64,000 nucleotides of DNA, taken from NCBI RefSeq assembly GCF_036850765.1, contig NC_089491.1, positions 132,176,266 through 132,240,265 of the forward strand, written 5' to 3'. The notes beneath the pieces are model-generated. The model searched no databases. It worked only from the letters and a program-made list of their open reading frames with translations, and was not told the DNA's origin. This stretch comes from Saccopteryx bilineata (taxonomy: Eukaryota; Chordata; Mammalia; Chiroptera; Emballonuridae). Shown piece after piece: positions 54,826 to 64,000 of the stretch. The translations under genes and the position numbers were made by a program. Position 1 is the stretch's first letter. Each line of letters opens with the position of its first letter.

Positions 54826-55660
54826 GTCCTAGATGATGTCAGAGTAATGGCAGCATGAGAAATACTCTTGCTCTCTCCCCTTGAAATTTCAACAAATTGA
54901 ATCACTAAAACGCAGTGAAGGAACCCCAGCTGGGCTCACAAACATGCCTAAAAGATCTATGCACCAAATGAACTAAAGGTGGGACGAGGTGAAGAAGGGG
55001 TGGAAGATAAAACGCATTTGCAGTGGGCTTTAGAGACGAGAGGACACAAATTTGGAGTGACTGGGGTGTTTTCTCTGCTGGACTGTGGGGAGGAGGGAAG
55101 CTCAGGCTGTCTGGATTTTGTCTGAGGGGTACAAAGAGGAAAACAGAATGACTGGGTCTCCTTCTTCCAGGAAGAGTGATGAGACAGAGGGGCAGAGGAG
55201 GAGATAAACCAAAGCTGCCAGAGCACAGGAGACAGAGAAAGCTAAAATGTGGCCCCTCAGCCTCCTATATCCCACCTCCCTCACCTCACGGTACAGAGAA
55301 TGGCAGAGACAAACCCCACAGCTAGCTCTCCAGAGCCACTCTCTCCCACAAAGAATATAGTTGCCCCATGTTCACTCTTCATGTCTGTTCAGACATGGGG
55401 AGGAGCACCTGAAAGCCTGAGATTGCCATTGCTAGAACCCTAAGGCTGTAAAGCTTAAGCTATAAAGCCAAAGCTGTAAGGCTGAAGCCATAAAGCCCTC
55501 ACAACACACCCCACTCAACAACATGACTGCAGCCCCACCTACATCATTGCCACAGCAACATCTCAGCAGAGGACAGCCCAGGGACTTCACAGAGCTAAAA
55601 GTTATAATACAGCAACACCCACTAAAGGAAATCTCTCAACACCATAATTTAATTTTTCTT
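54826..55660 (+). mobile_element. Probable L1 5' UTR-like segment
   Basis: A relatively GC-rich segment opens with 'GATGTCAGAGTAATGGCAGC' in the manner of bat L1 5' ends. It is followed by a T-rich tract and then an L1 3' end in the same orientation. A short tandem run of AAGCTGTAAGGCTGAAGCC-type units lies at 55,441-55,497. The assignment as L1 is by style and context. Confidence 0.45.
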
Positions 55661-55930
55661 TTTTTTTTCCTGTTTTCTTTTTCTTCTTCTTCTTCTTTCT
55701 CTTTTGAATTTTATTTTCTTTAATTTTTATATTTTTATTCTTTTATGCAGGTGTTTAATTTTTTATTTTTTGTTTGCTTTTGATTTTTTTTCTTGTGGTT
55801 TTTCTTCACTTGTCATGATTTTTTAATTTATAATATTTTTATTGTATTGTTTTTATTTTAATTTTTATTGTATTGTTTTATTTTTAATTTTAAGTTCTGT
55901 ATTTTGTTAGAGTTCTTAACAATACCACTC
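55661..55930. repeat. T-rich low-complexity tract
   Basis: Mostly T with TTC and TTTTA motifs, including 'ATTTTTATTGTATTGTTTTA' repeated near 55,836-55,872. It links the two L1 parts. Confidence 0.85.
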
Positions 55931-56475
55931 TCAAATGCCATCAAAGAATAAGAAATCGAATACCATGGCTATACAAAGAAAGAAATATTAGCTTTTGCAA
56001 CAGCATGGATGAACTGGAGATTAATATGCTATGTGAAATAAACCAGGCAGAGAACGACAAATAGCATATGATCTCAGTTTTACGTGGAATCTAATGAACA
56101 CAATAAACTAATGAGCAAAATAGAAACAGAGGCGTGGACACATAGAACAAATGAATAGCTCAGAGGGTGGGGGCTGAGGGGACTGGATGAATGACGCTAA
56201 AGGGCTTAGCCAAATACACACACACACACACACACACACACACCACGTAGACAGAGACAACAGGGTAGCAACAGCCAGAGGGAAAGGGGGAGTGGAGGTA
56301 GAAGGAGGGGCAAAGTTGGAGGGAAATGGGGGTGGAAAAACAGCTTGCTTGGGATGGGGGGGTACATGATGCAGTGTGTAGATGGTGTTATATTAAGTTG
56401 TACAGTTAAACCTGTATGGTTTGGCAAACCATGTCATCCCAATAAATTAAAAATAAATTTTAAAAAGAAGTTGAT
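55931..56475 (+). mobile_element. L1 LINE 3' UTR with polyadenylation signal
   Basis: 'GCATGGATGAACTGGAGATT', 'AAATAAACCAGGCAGAGAAC' and 'CATATGATCTCAGTTTTACG' are the L1 3' end. It closes with 'CCCAATAAATTAAAAAT'. A (CA)14 run sits inside at 56,216-56,243. Confidence 0.82.
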
Positions 56476-56559
56476 CTGGATGACAAGAAATAGTCATGCA
56501 AAAATCAAGAAAGAAAAAACACATTCCAGACAGAAAAATGTGACTGCAAAGGACCTATA

Positions 56560-57640
56560 GTCAAAACAAACTTCAAGGAGCAGAAAGAGGCCCAGTGTGG
56601 CTAAAGCCTTGTGGGTAATGTAGAAACACTGAGAGATGAACGCCGAGAAGGAAGTAAAGGTCGTATGATGAGAGCTTCTCAAGAAAGCATATAAGAACTT
56701 TTGATTTTATTCTAAGTGCTGCAAGATGTCAGATAAGAGAGGAGTTTGAAGTCGGGAGAATAACATAACCATAATCTGATCTACATTCCTAATACAGTAC
56801 TGTGTTCTGGCTGCCATAGAAGAATGCCACAGAAAGAAGGGATCAAGAATGACGAATCAGTGTAGAAACAGTTATAGTCCTTGATAAAAGAAATGGTGGT
56901 GTGAGATCAGGGTGGTAGTGAAGATGGAGAGAAGAGGAAGAGTTCAGGATAGATAGATTTTGAAGTAGAGTTGATGTGCTTTGCTGAGGAATTGATGTAA
57001 ATGTAAGGAAAATAGAGAAATAAAGCACACTTAGATTTTTGGCTTGAGCACTGGGTGGCGTAGTAGTGCCACTGGTGTGAATGGAGTCTATGGAATAGGA
57101 GCAGCATGGGGAGGCCAGCACAGAATAAAGGTTGTTTAGTCATTTTAGATTTGTGATATCATTTGGACAACCTAAGTGAGACGTCAGGTGGGCAAACATT
57201 TTTGGAGACGCCCATGGTGGAAATAGTATTTAGGGGTTATCAGTATAAGATGGTATTTGATGCCATGAGGATAGGTGTCAAAAAGCAACAAAAGGACAGA
57301 AGAAAAGTAAAAGAGAGGTCCTAGAAAGGCCCTGGGATAGTCCATTGTTTAGAATAAGAGAAAGAAAGATCCATCAAGCAATCCCGCAAAGAAGCAGCTG
57401 ACAAAGTAGGAGAAACCCCAGGCAAGCGTGGTGTCACAAAAGCCAGAGAAGAAAGTGTTCTATGAAGAAAGGAGTAGCCAACTGCACCGAAGGCTGTGGA
57501 TATGCCAGGTAAGGGAGGGGAAGACGTGTGACCATGCTAGTCAGCAGCACAGAGGACACTAATAGGATATTGAAGAGCAGTCTCAATGGAGGGGTGGGGT
57601 CAGAAGCCATGAAGTCGAGATGAAGTGTATCACTGTAGAA
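56560..57640 (+). repeat. Long old interspersed repeat, most complete copy (1.1 kb)
   Basis: Phrases such as 'CCCAGTGTGGCTAAAGCCTT', 'TTTGATTTTATTCTAAGTGC', 'ACGTCAGGTGGGCAAACATT', 'GAAGAAAGTGTTCTATGAAG' and 'GGGGTGGGGTCAGAAGCCAT' follow a familiar, purine-rich mammal-wide repeat. Shorter relatives lie at 4,046, 15,990 and 34,995. I do not name the family. Confidence 0.55.
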
Positions 57641-57854
57641 AAATCACTTAGGATATCCCACCAAGACAAGAAGCAGAGTAATAAGGAAGTAGCTGGAGGG
57701 TATTTTTTCCCTGAACAAATGTTTCTTAGCCAAGTGATAAATGCAAGGCACTATGCCAGGTACTGTTGGGGAATGGAAAGATAAATACTGTATGATGCAT
57801 GATTTTAAAACACTCACAATGTATGGTAGAGCATTAGGAAAGTAATAATAGTCA

Positions 57855-58130
57855 CCTGAGTTTGTCATCTATTGTTGTAATAATGCTACATAACAAACCA
57901 CCTCCAAACTCAAGCACAATAAGCTTTTATTATTGTTCACAAGCCAGCTGGGAGGTTCTACTGATTGAGGTCTGGCTTAGCTGAGTCTGAGCTGGACTTG
58001 CTCACTGTCTATGCTCAGGGACCTTTGTCAGTACAGAGATTGCCTATTCATGAGGCTGGCTCTGCCTTCTGGTTTAGAAGATCATCTGCCAAAGAAGAGA
58101 ATGAGGCCAGTATGCGGAGAGGAACCAAGA
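57855..58130 (+). repeat. Old interspersed repeat (family unnamed, LTR- or hAT-like)
   Basis: 'CATCTATTGTTGTAATAATG', 'ACATAACAAACCACCTCCAA' and 'CTTAGCTGAGTCTGAGCTGG' are a common mammal-wide phrase set. Two fragments may be joined here. Confidence 0.5.
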
Positions 58131-58159
58131 TAATTCTTAGTCAACAATACCATTAAGCC

Positions 58160-59125
58160 TGAATCCAAACATGCCTGAAGTCTTTCACTCTAGATGCTCT
58201 AGTGATATAAACCCCAAACTTCCCTTGATGTTGAATATCGTCTGAACTGGGCTTTGTCACTTGCAACCCAGAGAGTCCTCGCTACTGCATTCCAGTTAGA
58301 ATTTTGGGACCTTGAAAAAAATACCCGTTGATGATGTCATCAAAGAACTATTTTTAAAAAGAGAGTTTTTTTTAGAAAGACTGGTTCTCACAGATTGGTT
58401 GGAAGAGATAAGAACCTATTGAAAGTAAGTCCAGCTGGCAAGAGCTGCATAATTTAGCTCCAGGGGATAAGAAGGATTCCATTTCCCTGTCCCCAGCTGA
58501 CACTAAGATACTACACATAAGTGCAGTGTGCGGGGTCCATTTTGCTAAGTGACATCCACATCTGCTGCTGGTTACACATCTTGAGTATCACCTCCTCCCA
58601 CACGTAGGCTGCACTATATTTTCAATAAAGTGAAATTGTTTAGAAATATTTCAGGATTCTTTTTTGTCTGGAAGGCATGACTTCAATTATTTCTACCTTG
58701 GATATCAAGATGCAACAGAAATAAATTTGCCTGCGGTCTAGATAAACTGGCTTTTCATGAGAGGGACTGACTTCACTCACTCCTCTTCTCTGACTGCGTC
58801 ACGCTGAAATAATCAGAGCAGAGCCTGGCAGAATGCAAGTGGCAATGATATCCAGACTGTCAAAGGCACCAACAGGAAGCTGACCTCTGGCCACAAGACA
58901 CTGAACGCAGACAAGAAAGGAGGGGGCTGGGAAGATGTCATAAAGAAAATGCAGGTATGATATTTGTAAGAATCATGTTAGCAATGCACAATGTATCACT
59001 GAGTCAACTTGTATTATTAACAACAGTGCAAGGGCCAGCGGAATATGCATGCTAGAAAGATGGCTCCCCACCCCAAACTCCTCCCCTACCCACCGGTGCT
59101 GCTCCAACCTCCACCCTACAAAGTC
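58160..59125. other. Unassigned intergenic DNA
   Basis: No gene or repeat recognised. Confidence 0.4.
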
Positions 59126-59129
59126 AATT

Positions 59130-59790
59130 CTTTGTCTAAGAAAACAATCAAGCAAATGCACAATGATTGAAGCTTTATTTGTAATAACAATCATTTGAAA
59201 AGAACCTCCAAGTCCAAACTCATTCAGCATCCTCGAACTAGCTGGATAAATTATGGTGACCACACAATGAGACACTGTATTTTCATTTAGTCAAAACCAT
59301 ATCACATGCCACCCTACCTAAAAGGGATTCTGGGGACACTAATAGTTTTAGTTGAAGATATTGCTATCTTGAACAAAATCAGAGTTCTTTTCATCAGAAA
59401 GAAGTGGGAATGGATATTCATAAGCAACTTGCAGCTTCAGCTGTACAACTTAAATATCCTATAATATGAGAGTATTTGAGTAATGAATGGTACAGCCACA
59501 GGATGGAATACTCTGCAGCTGTCTGTAGCTATCAGGAAGAGGGAAGTAAGAAATTGTATGCCAAATGTCCTAGACATTTTAAATGAATAAAGCAAGTTGA
59601 AGAAATATAAATAATAAGATCACATGCTTGTGTGTGTGTGTGTGCATGTATGTCTTCTTATCCTTGCATACAAAATTTATGGAAGGATATATAAGAAAAT
59701 AGTACTTATTTTTGGAAGGTGATACTGAAGAGTGTGACATTTACTTTTCACTTAAATAAATAGTTGTGTGTTTTTTTTGTAATTGGGATC
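59130..59790 (+). mobile_element. Old L1, end of ORF2 and 3' UTR, duplicated or two copies
   Basis: 'GCTTTATTTGTAATAACAAT', 'TCCAAGTCCAAACTCATTCA' and 'GATAAATTATGGTGACCACA' correspond to the L1 ORF2 end. The same region recurs at about 59,480 ('GAATGGTACAGCCACAGGAT', 'GGAATACTCTGCAGC'), then runs into 3' UTR text ('TTTATGGAAGGATATATAAG'). No frame is open. Confidence 0.65.
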
Positions 59791-59858
59791 AGAATTTGGT
59801 ATGAAAATACTCAAGGAGTCCTTGCTTCCAGATAGGTCTAAATATAACAACATTCTGG

Positions 59859-60222
59859 GCCCTGTCCGGTTGGCTCAGCGGTAGAGCGTCGGCCTGGCAT
59901 GCGGGGGACCTGGGTTCATTCTCGGCCAGGGCACATAGGAGAAGCACCCATTTGCTTCTCCACCCCCACCCCCTCCTTCCTCTCTGTCTCTCTCTTCCCC
60001 TCCCGCAGCCATGGCTCCATTGGAGCAAAGATGGCCCGGGCGCTGGGGATGGCTCCTTGGCCTCTGCCCCAGGCGCTAGAGTGGCTCTGGTCGTGGCGGA
60101 ACGACGCCCCCTGGTGGGCAGAGCGTCGCCCCTGGTGGGCCTGCCGGGTGGATCCCAGTCGGGCGCATGCGGGAGTCTGTCTGACTGTCTCTCCCCATTT
60201 CCAGCTTCGGAAAAATACAAAA

Positions 60223-60265
<43 letters not shown>
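59859..60265 (+). mobile_element. VES-type SINE, young, with (AAAT)n tail
   Basis: Head GGCCCTGTCCGGTTGGCTCA. The A-rich tail has become a perfect (AAAT)n microsatellite of about twelve units (60,219-60,265). The duplication AACATTCTGG lies at 59,849-59,858 (first base apart) and 60,266-60,275. Confidence 0.96.
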
Positions 60266-60275
60266 AACATTCTGG

Positions 60276-61764
60276 ACAAGTCTGCCTTGCTCCTGTCCTC
60301 TGACCATGTTTCCACTTCAGCAAAGAAAGCTCACCCAGAAAAGCAGCACACACACACCCAGGACTCTATCTCAGAGAGCAGCCTATCCGAAGGTTTTGTG
60401 GGGCAACATGTCTGTTCCTCTCCGTGTTAAATTTTTGTAAGGTAACAAGCATACTTCTAATCTTTCTCAATTCATTTGGATAATCTGATTTATTTTCAGT
60501 CACCCCCAGTAAAAGTCCTTTTTTGTATTTAACTTAAGACCCTCTGTGCTGCCTATGAAAATGGTTCTGTCAGGCTAACAGAAAGCTGGTCACCATCCTC
60601 CATGTTGTAATTCGAAACTGGAATGCCTTCCGATGGCTGACAAAATTAAACACATCTCTCCAGAGATCAGAAAAGTAAACCTAGCATCTCAGACAAAATC
60701 ATAAAAATCTTTCAATCTTCTGTTTTATGTTAACAATTTGTGAGAATTTTGCACTCTGTGTTACTGCTATAACTGACTCATATGAAAATAATCCCCACCC
60801 CATGCTTGATTAAATGAATGCTCCAACAAGATGTGTCATGTCCTTGCCAAGACCACCCTCAATAGCATATTTCAGCAGATTATGGCTTCCATATGACCTT
60901 GCCCCTTAGGCTTTTCAACTTTGAAGTCAACCATTTCCAGTTTCTTAACCCATTAGACATAGGTCCTAACTCTTCAATTTTTTGAATTCTTCCATCAATT
61001 TCCTTCAAAGCCTATTCCAACTTATCACTACCCATAAAGCATAATGCTCAAAAATTTAATGCAGTACTCCAATGAGATCCTACTGAAAAGGTTTTTATTT
61101 GCAACCATTTTATTTATAAAATTTATAACCCTCTTATTTGTACACCCAGCATTTATTTGTGCCTCTGTACTCCCTCAAAGAGAAAGCATTTAATAAGCAA
61201 GTCAATTAATATGGCTGAGCCTTTCCACTAGAGACTCGTATACCATTGCATAGTGCACAGTAGGATTGATTAGCATGCCAGAGTGAAAGTACTGAAAGAA
61301 TAAACTAGAAAAGTCTAAGGTAAGTTAAAGTAGAGTGAGTGTGTTATAGAATAGAAAGTGATTCAGAAATCAGTAAGGAATGTAGGAAGTCAACCTGTCT
61401 GTGCATTAAGTGAGCACTCAAATACTAAGTTTCTAACACCCACCATCCGTCCCATTGTCATTCCCTCACTTTTAAGCAGACCAACCTGCCCACCACATCA
61501 CACAGCCTCAGTAAGAGGAAAGCCCATGGAATCTCCTTAGATCCTGCCCCATGCTGGACCATCTAGTCTGGCCAAGCCCCAGCCTATTTTGATGATGCTA
61601 GTTCTTGTCTTCTCAGCTGCTGCCTCTAACCTCCCTGCTCTATCCAATGCCTGATATTATTGTTTCTGTCATATTGCACTTGGTTCCGTGAAACTGCATT
61701 CACGTCTCAAAAACACGTTTCCTTTAGCTGCTCCAGAGAATGTCCTAGCATAGTATAGAACATC
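60276..61764. other. Unassigned intergenic DNA
   Basis: About 1.5 kb without a recognised repeat or gene. The segment 60,800-61,240 has low-complexity-free text of steady composition, but I see no motif in it. Confidence 0.4.
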
Positions 61765-61772
61765 CTCTAGAC

Positions 61773-62065
61773 CAGTGGTCCCCAACCTTTTTTAGGCCAC
61801 GGACCAGTTTAAAGTCAGAAAATATTTTCACGGACTGGCCTTTAGGGTGGGACAAATAAATGTATCACGTGACCAAGACAAGCGTCAAGAGTGAGTCTTA
61901 GATGTAACAGAGGGAATCGGGTCATTTCTTAAAAATAAAACATCATTCAGACTTAAATATAAATAAAACGGAAATAATGTAAGTTATTTATTCTTTCTCT
62001 GCGGACCAGTACCAAATGGCCCACGGACCGGTACCAGTCTGTGGCCTGGGGGTTGGGGACCACTG
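61773..62065 (-). mobile_element. Nonautonomous hAT transposon (MITE), family B copy 3
   Basis: Ends CAGTGGTCCCCAACCTTTTT and GGTTGGGGACCACTG. The duplication CTCTAGAC is exact (61,765-61,772 and 62,066-62,073). It has the same orientation as the copy at 52,049 but is shorter by about 58 bp internally. Confidence 0.96.
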
Positions 62066-62073
62066 CTCTAGAC

Positions 62074-62520
62074 AAAATCCAGCCTGGAACTAGCCAGCGA
62101 GTTTGAAGTTACTAACCCTAAAGAGGAGAATTGGACAGTAATCTGGCAGAATTTCCAGTACATTTTCTGAAACAAAATATTTTTGTCCAGGTATACATAG
62201 TTGGAGTGGAATAATGCATCTATGATAGAAGTCCACTGATTATAGCTCCAGAATGGTAGATCTATAAAGGTCCAGAAAGACCTGGATAGAAGCAAAGGAA
62301 AGAATAAGCATAGGATACACACAAGGTAAAACATGCCTTGCATATTTCAGTCATCAACAGAGAAAATTTTATTTGGTTATAAAGAAAAAGTTTCTGACTC
62401 TCAGAAACATTTTTTCATTCTCAGAAAATAATGAGAAAAATAATCAGATTGTGAGTGTCTTTCCTTGAAAAACCTTTAAGTAACATTTCTTTGCTATCCA
62501 GGGGCCAGTATATACAGTAG
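62074..62520. other. Unassigned intergenic DNA
   Basis: Nothing recognised. Confidence 0.4.
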
Positions 62521-62523
62521 ATC

Positions 62524-62690
62524 AGTGGTCCCCAAATCTGCTAGATTATCAGAATCAAGAGGAAAAGTTTTAATGCAAAATCTAGACTTAATGAATCAAA
62601 GTCTTATGAGAGACAGCCAGGAAATCTATTTTTAAAACCATCTGTTTCTGGTGATTGGCCAGGTTTGGAAGCCATTGCAGAGGTACTTTA
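62524..62690 (+). mobile_element. MER5A-like old hAT fossil
   Basis: It opens CAGTGGTCCCCAAATCTGC and continues 'TATCAGAATCAAGAGGAAAA' and 'TGGTGATTGGCCAGGTTTGG' as in MER5A. It is old, unlike the family B MITEs whose first bases it shares. Confidence 0.55.
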
Positions 62691-63889
62691 TGGTACCTTT
62701 CAGAGCCAAGATTAAACTTTTATTTTCTGAAGGTGATCAGCAGTTAGAGATTTCTCTCTTGTTATACTGAATTTTATTATTTAATAATCTCTGTTCTTGA
62801 TCAAACTTACTGGCATACACTTTGATATATATTAATCCAGCTTACAATTCCTCCCTCTCTAGAAATTTCCTAGTCTAATATAGGGAAGACACCTGGCAGA
62901 TATTTTTATGTGGTACAGCCCAATGCCCTGGTCTCAGTTCAGTGAAATTAGAATGTTCCAAGTTGAGAAAATCAGAAGTCCAGCCCCAAGGAATCTGGAA
63001 CTGGGAGCAAGAGAGTTAGTCCTTTGATATGGCTAGATCTCGTGAGCTTGGAAACTGTTTGCTATCATCTTCCCCTGGATTGAGTAACAGGAAAAGCTGT
63101 TCCCCCAGATGAATGCAGGAGATGCACAGAAAGAAGCCCAGCAGGAGACCAGAGGGAGCACTCTCCAGATCCCCAACGGGTTTCTAGATGCCTAGTGCTA
63201 CCTTTCCAAGGCCTAGCTGCATTCTCACCCTTGGCTTCCTTAATTTCCCATCTTCCTTTAATTATTCGGTTAATTTCAAGCTAGTTCAATATATAACTTG
63301 CACCAAGTGGTCTCCCTAATGTGCCTACTTACACTTGATAATGGCATATCAAGATAGAATAGGTTCCATGGCTCCCAGGGTGATTAAAGTCATTCATTTT
63401 CCAACTGGAACAGTGCAGGGGACTGAGACAGTTTCCTTCGTGGTTAAAGATCTATAGACACTATGTGTCCATGAGTACCTATATAATTGAAAAAGTCAAC
63501 TATTTTCTTCATTAATATGAGTGAAAAATGCCCCTAACATGCTCTGGGACAAAATCATTCCATTAGATTTTGTACAATCTTCCCGGGGGAAAAAATTACC
63601 ATTCTTGAATAAAAATGCTTAAGCGATTTTCAAATAAAGTTTAATTAGCTTAAGACAACTTCTAGGAATTTGCTCCCCACCCTCTCAGCTGCCTGTTTGT
63701 CAGAAATCTGTTTATTATATCCAGTCAAATGAATATTATGTAGCCAGTCTCTTTTCCTATAAAACTTCTTACCAAAATAAATCTTTGAATTGATCTGTGA
63801 GATTACTTTGCTTTCAGCAAGTGTAAAATTAAATGTTGACACCAGCTCACAACAAAATTGTCTAAAAATTTTAAAAATCACTTTGTTGG
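62691..63889. other. Unassigned intergenic DNA
   Basis: About 1.2 kb with no gene or repeat recognised. Confidence 0.4.
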
Positions 63890-63894
63890 CTCTT

Positions 63895-64000
63895 TTTTCA
63901 TTTTCATTTATTTATTTTAGAAAGAGAGAGAGAAATATCAATTTGTTGTTCCACTTATTTATGCATTCATTGGTTGACTCTGGTGTGTGCCCTGACCAGG
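63895..64000 (-). mobile_element. VES-type SINE, cut by the window edge
   Basis: The A-rich tail side is at 63,895 (plus strand TTTATTTATTTTAGAAAGAG). The body reaches 'TGTGCCCTGACCAGG' at the last base, so the tRNA-like head lies outside the window. Confidence 0.85.

Noticed and set aside
62524..62690. Fourth copy of hAT family B
   Set aside because: Only the first 14 bases match. The rest follows MER5A and no 8-bp duplication is present.

Overview
This window is nuclear DNA from a mammal, almost certainly a bat. The base composition is AT-leaning. It carries mammal-wide fossils (MIR, L2, MER5A, MLT1, MER2/Tigger), many CA, GA, CTTT and AAAT microsatellites, and two tRNA-derived SINE families typical of bats. 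One is the VES type, whose head contains the GGTTCGATTCCCGGCCAGGG box. The other is a Rhin-type SINE, whose head reads CCTGACCTGTGGTGGCGCAG. Both occurring together points to horseshoe or leaf-nosed bats (Rhinolophoidea). That placement rests on recognition from memory and was not checked against a database.

I find no protein-coding gene with a conserved reading frame, no rRNA or tRNA gene and no CRISPR array. Every open frame is short, and the longer ones are artefacts of SINEs read through or of a stop-free minisatellite. The window is best read as intergenic or deep intronic. The one place that looks like the start of a gene is 21,203-21,575. There an HNF4-type DR1 site, a perfect C/EBP palindrome and a TATAAAAG box stand before a short signal-peptide-like open frame, and a 77-bp MITE sits between the TATA box and the start codon.

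Layout. 0-9 kb: a Rhin SINE, two hAT MITEs with 8-bp duplications, an L1 3' end, L2, MER5A, a possible LTR and an MLT1 LTR. 9.2-9.6 kb: a 14-copy, 25-bp minisatellite organised as 50-bp dimers. 11-21 kb: a young VES, polypurine tracts, L2 and MIR, a Rhin SINE and a hAT MITE. 21-25 kb: MITEs, the candidate promoter, and a mariner with 100-bp inverted ends inserted into a MIR. 25-42 kb: VES and Rhin SINEs, a solo ERV LTR with a 5-bp duplication, a hAT nested in a VES, L1 tails, and three SINEs nested in one MER5A. 42-64 kb: an L2 split by a MITE, a third type of hAT MITE, several VES copies, a MER2/Tigger fossil, a rearranged L1, a long old repeat and two more hAT MITEs.

What links the features is layered transposition. 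Many insertions keep exact target-site duplications, so their relative ages can be read directly from the nesting.
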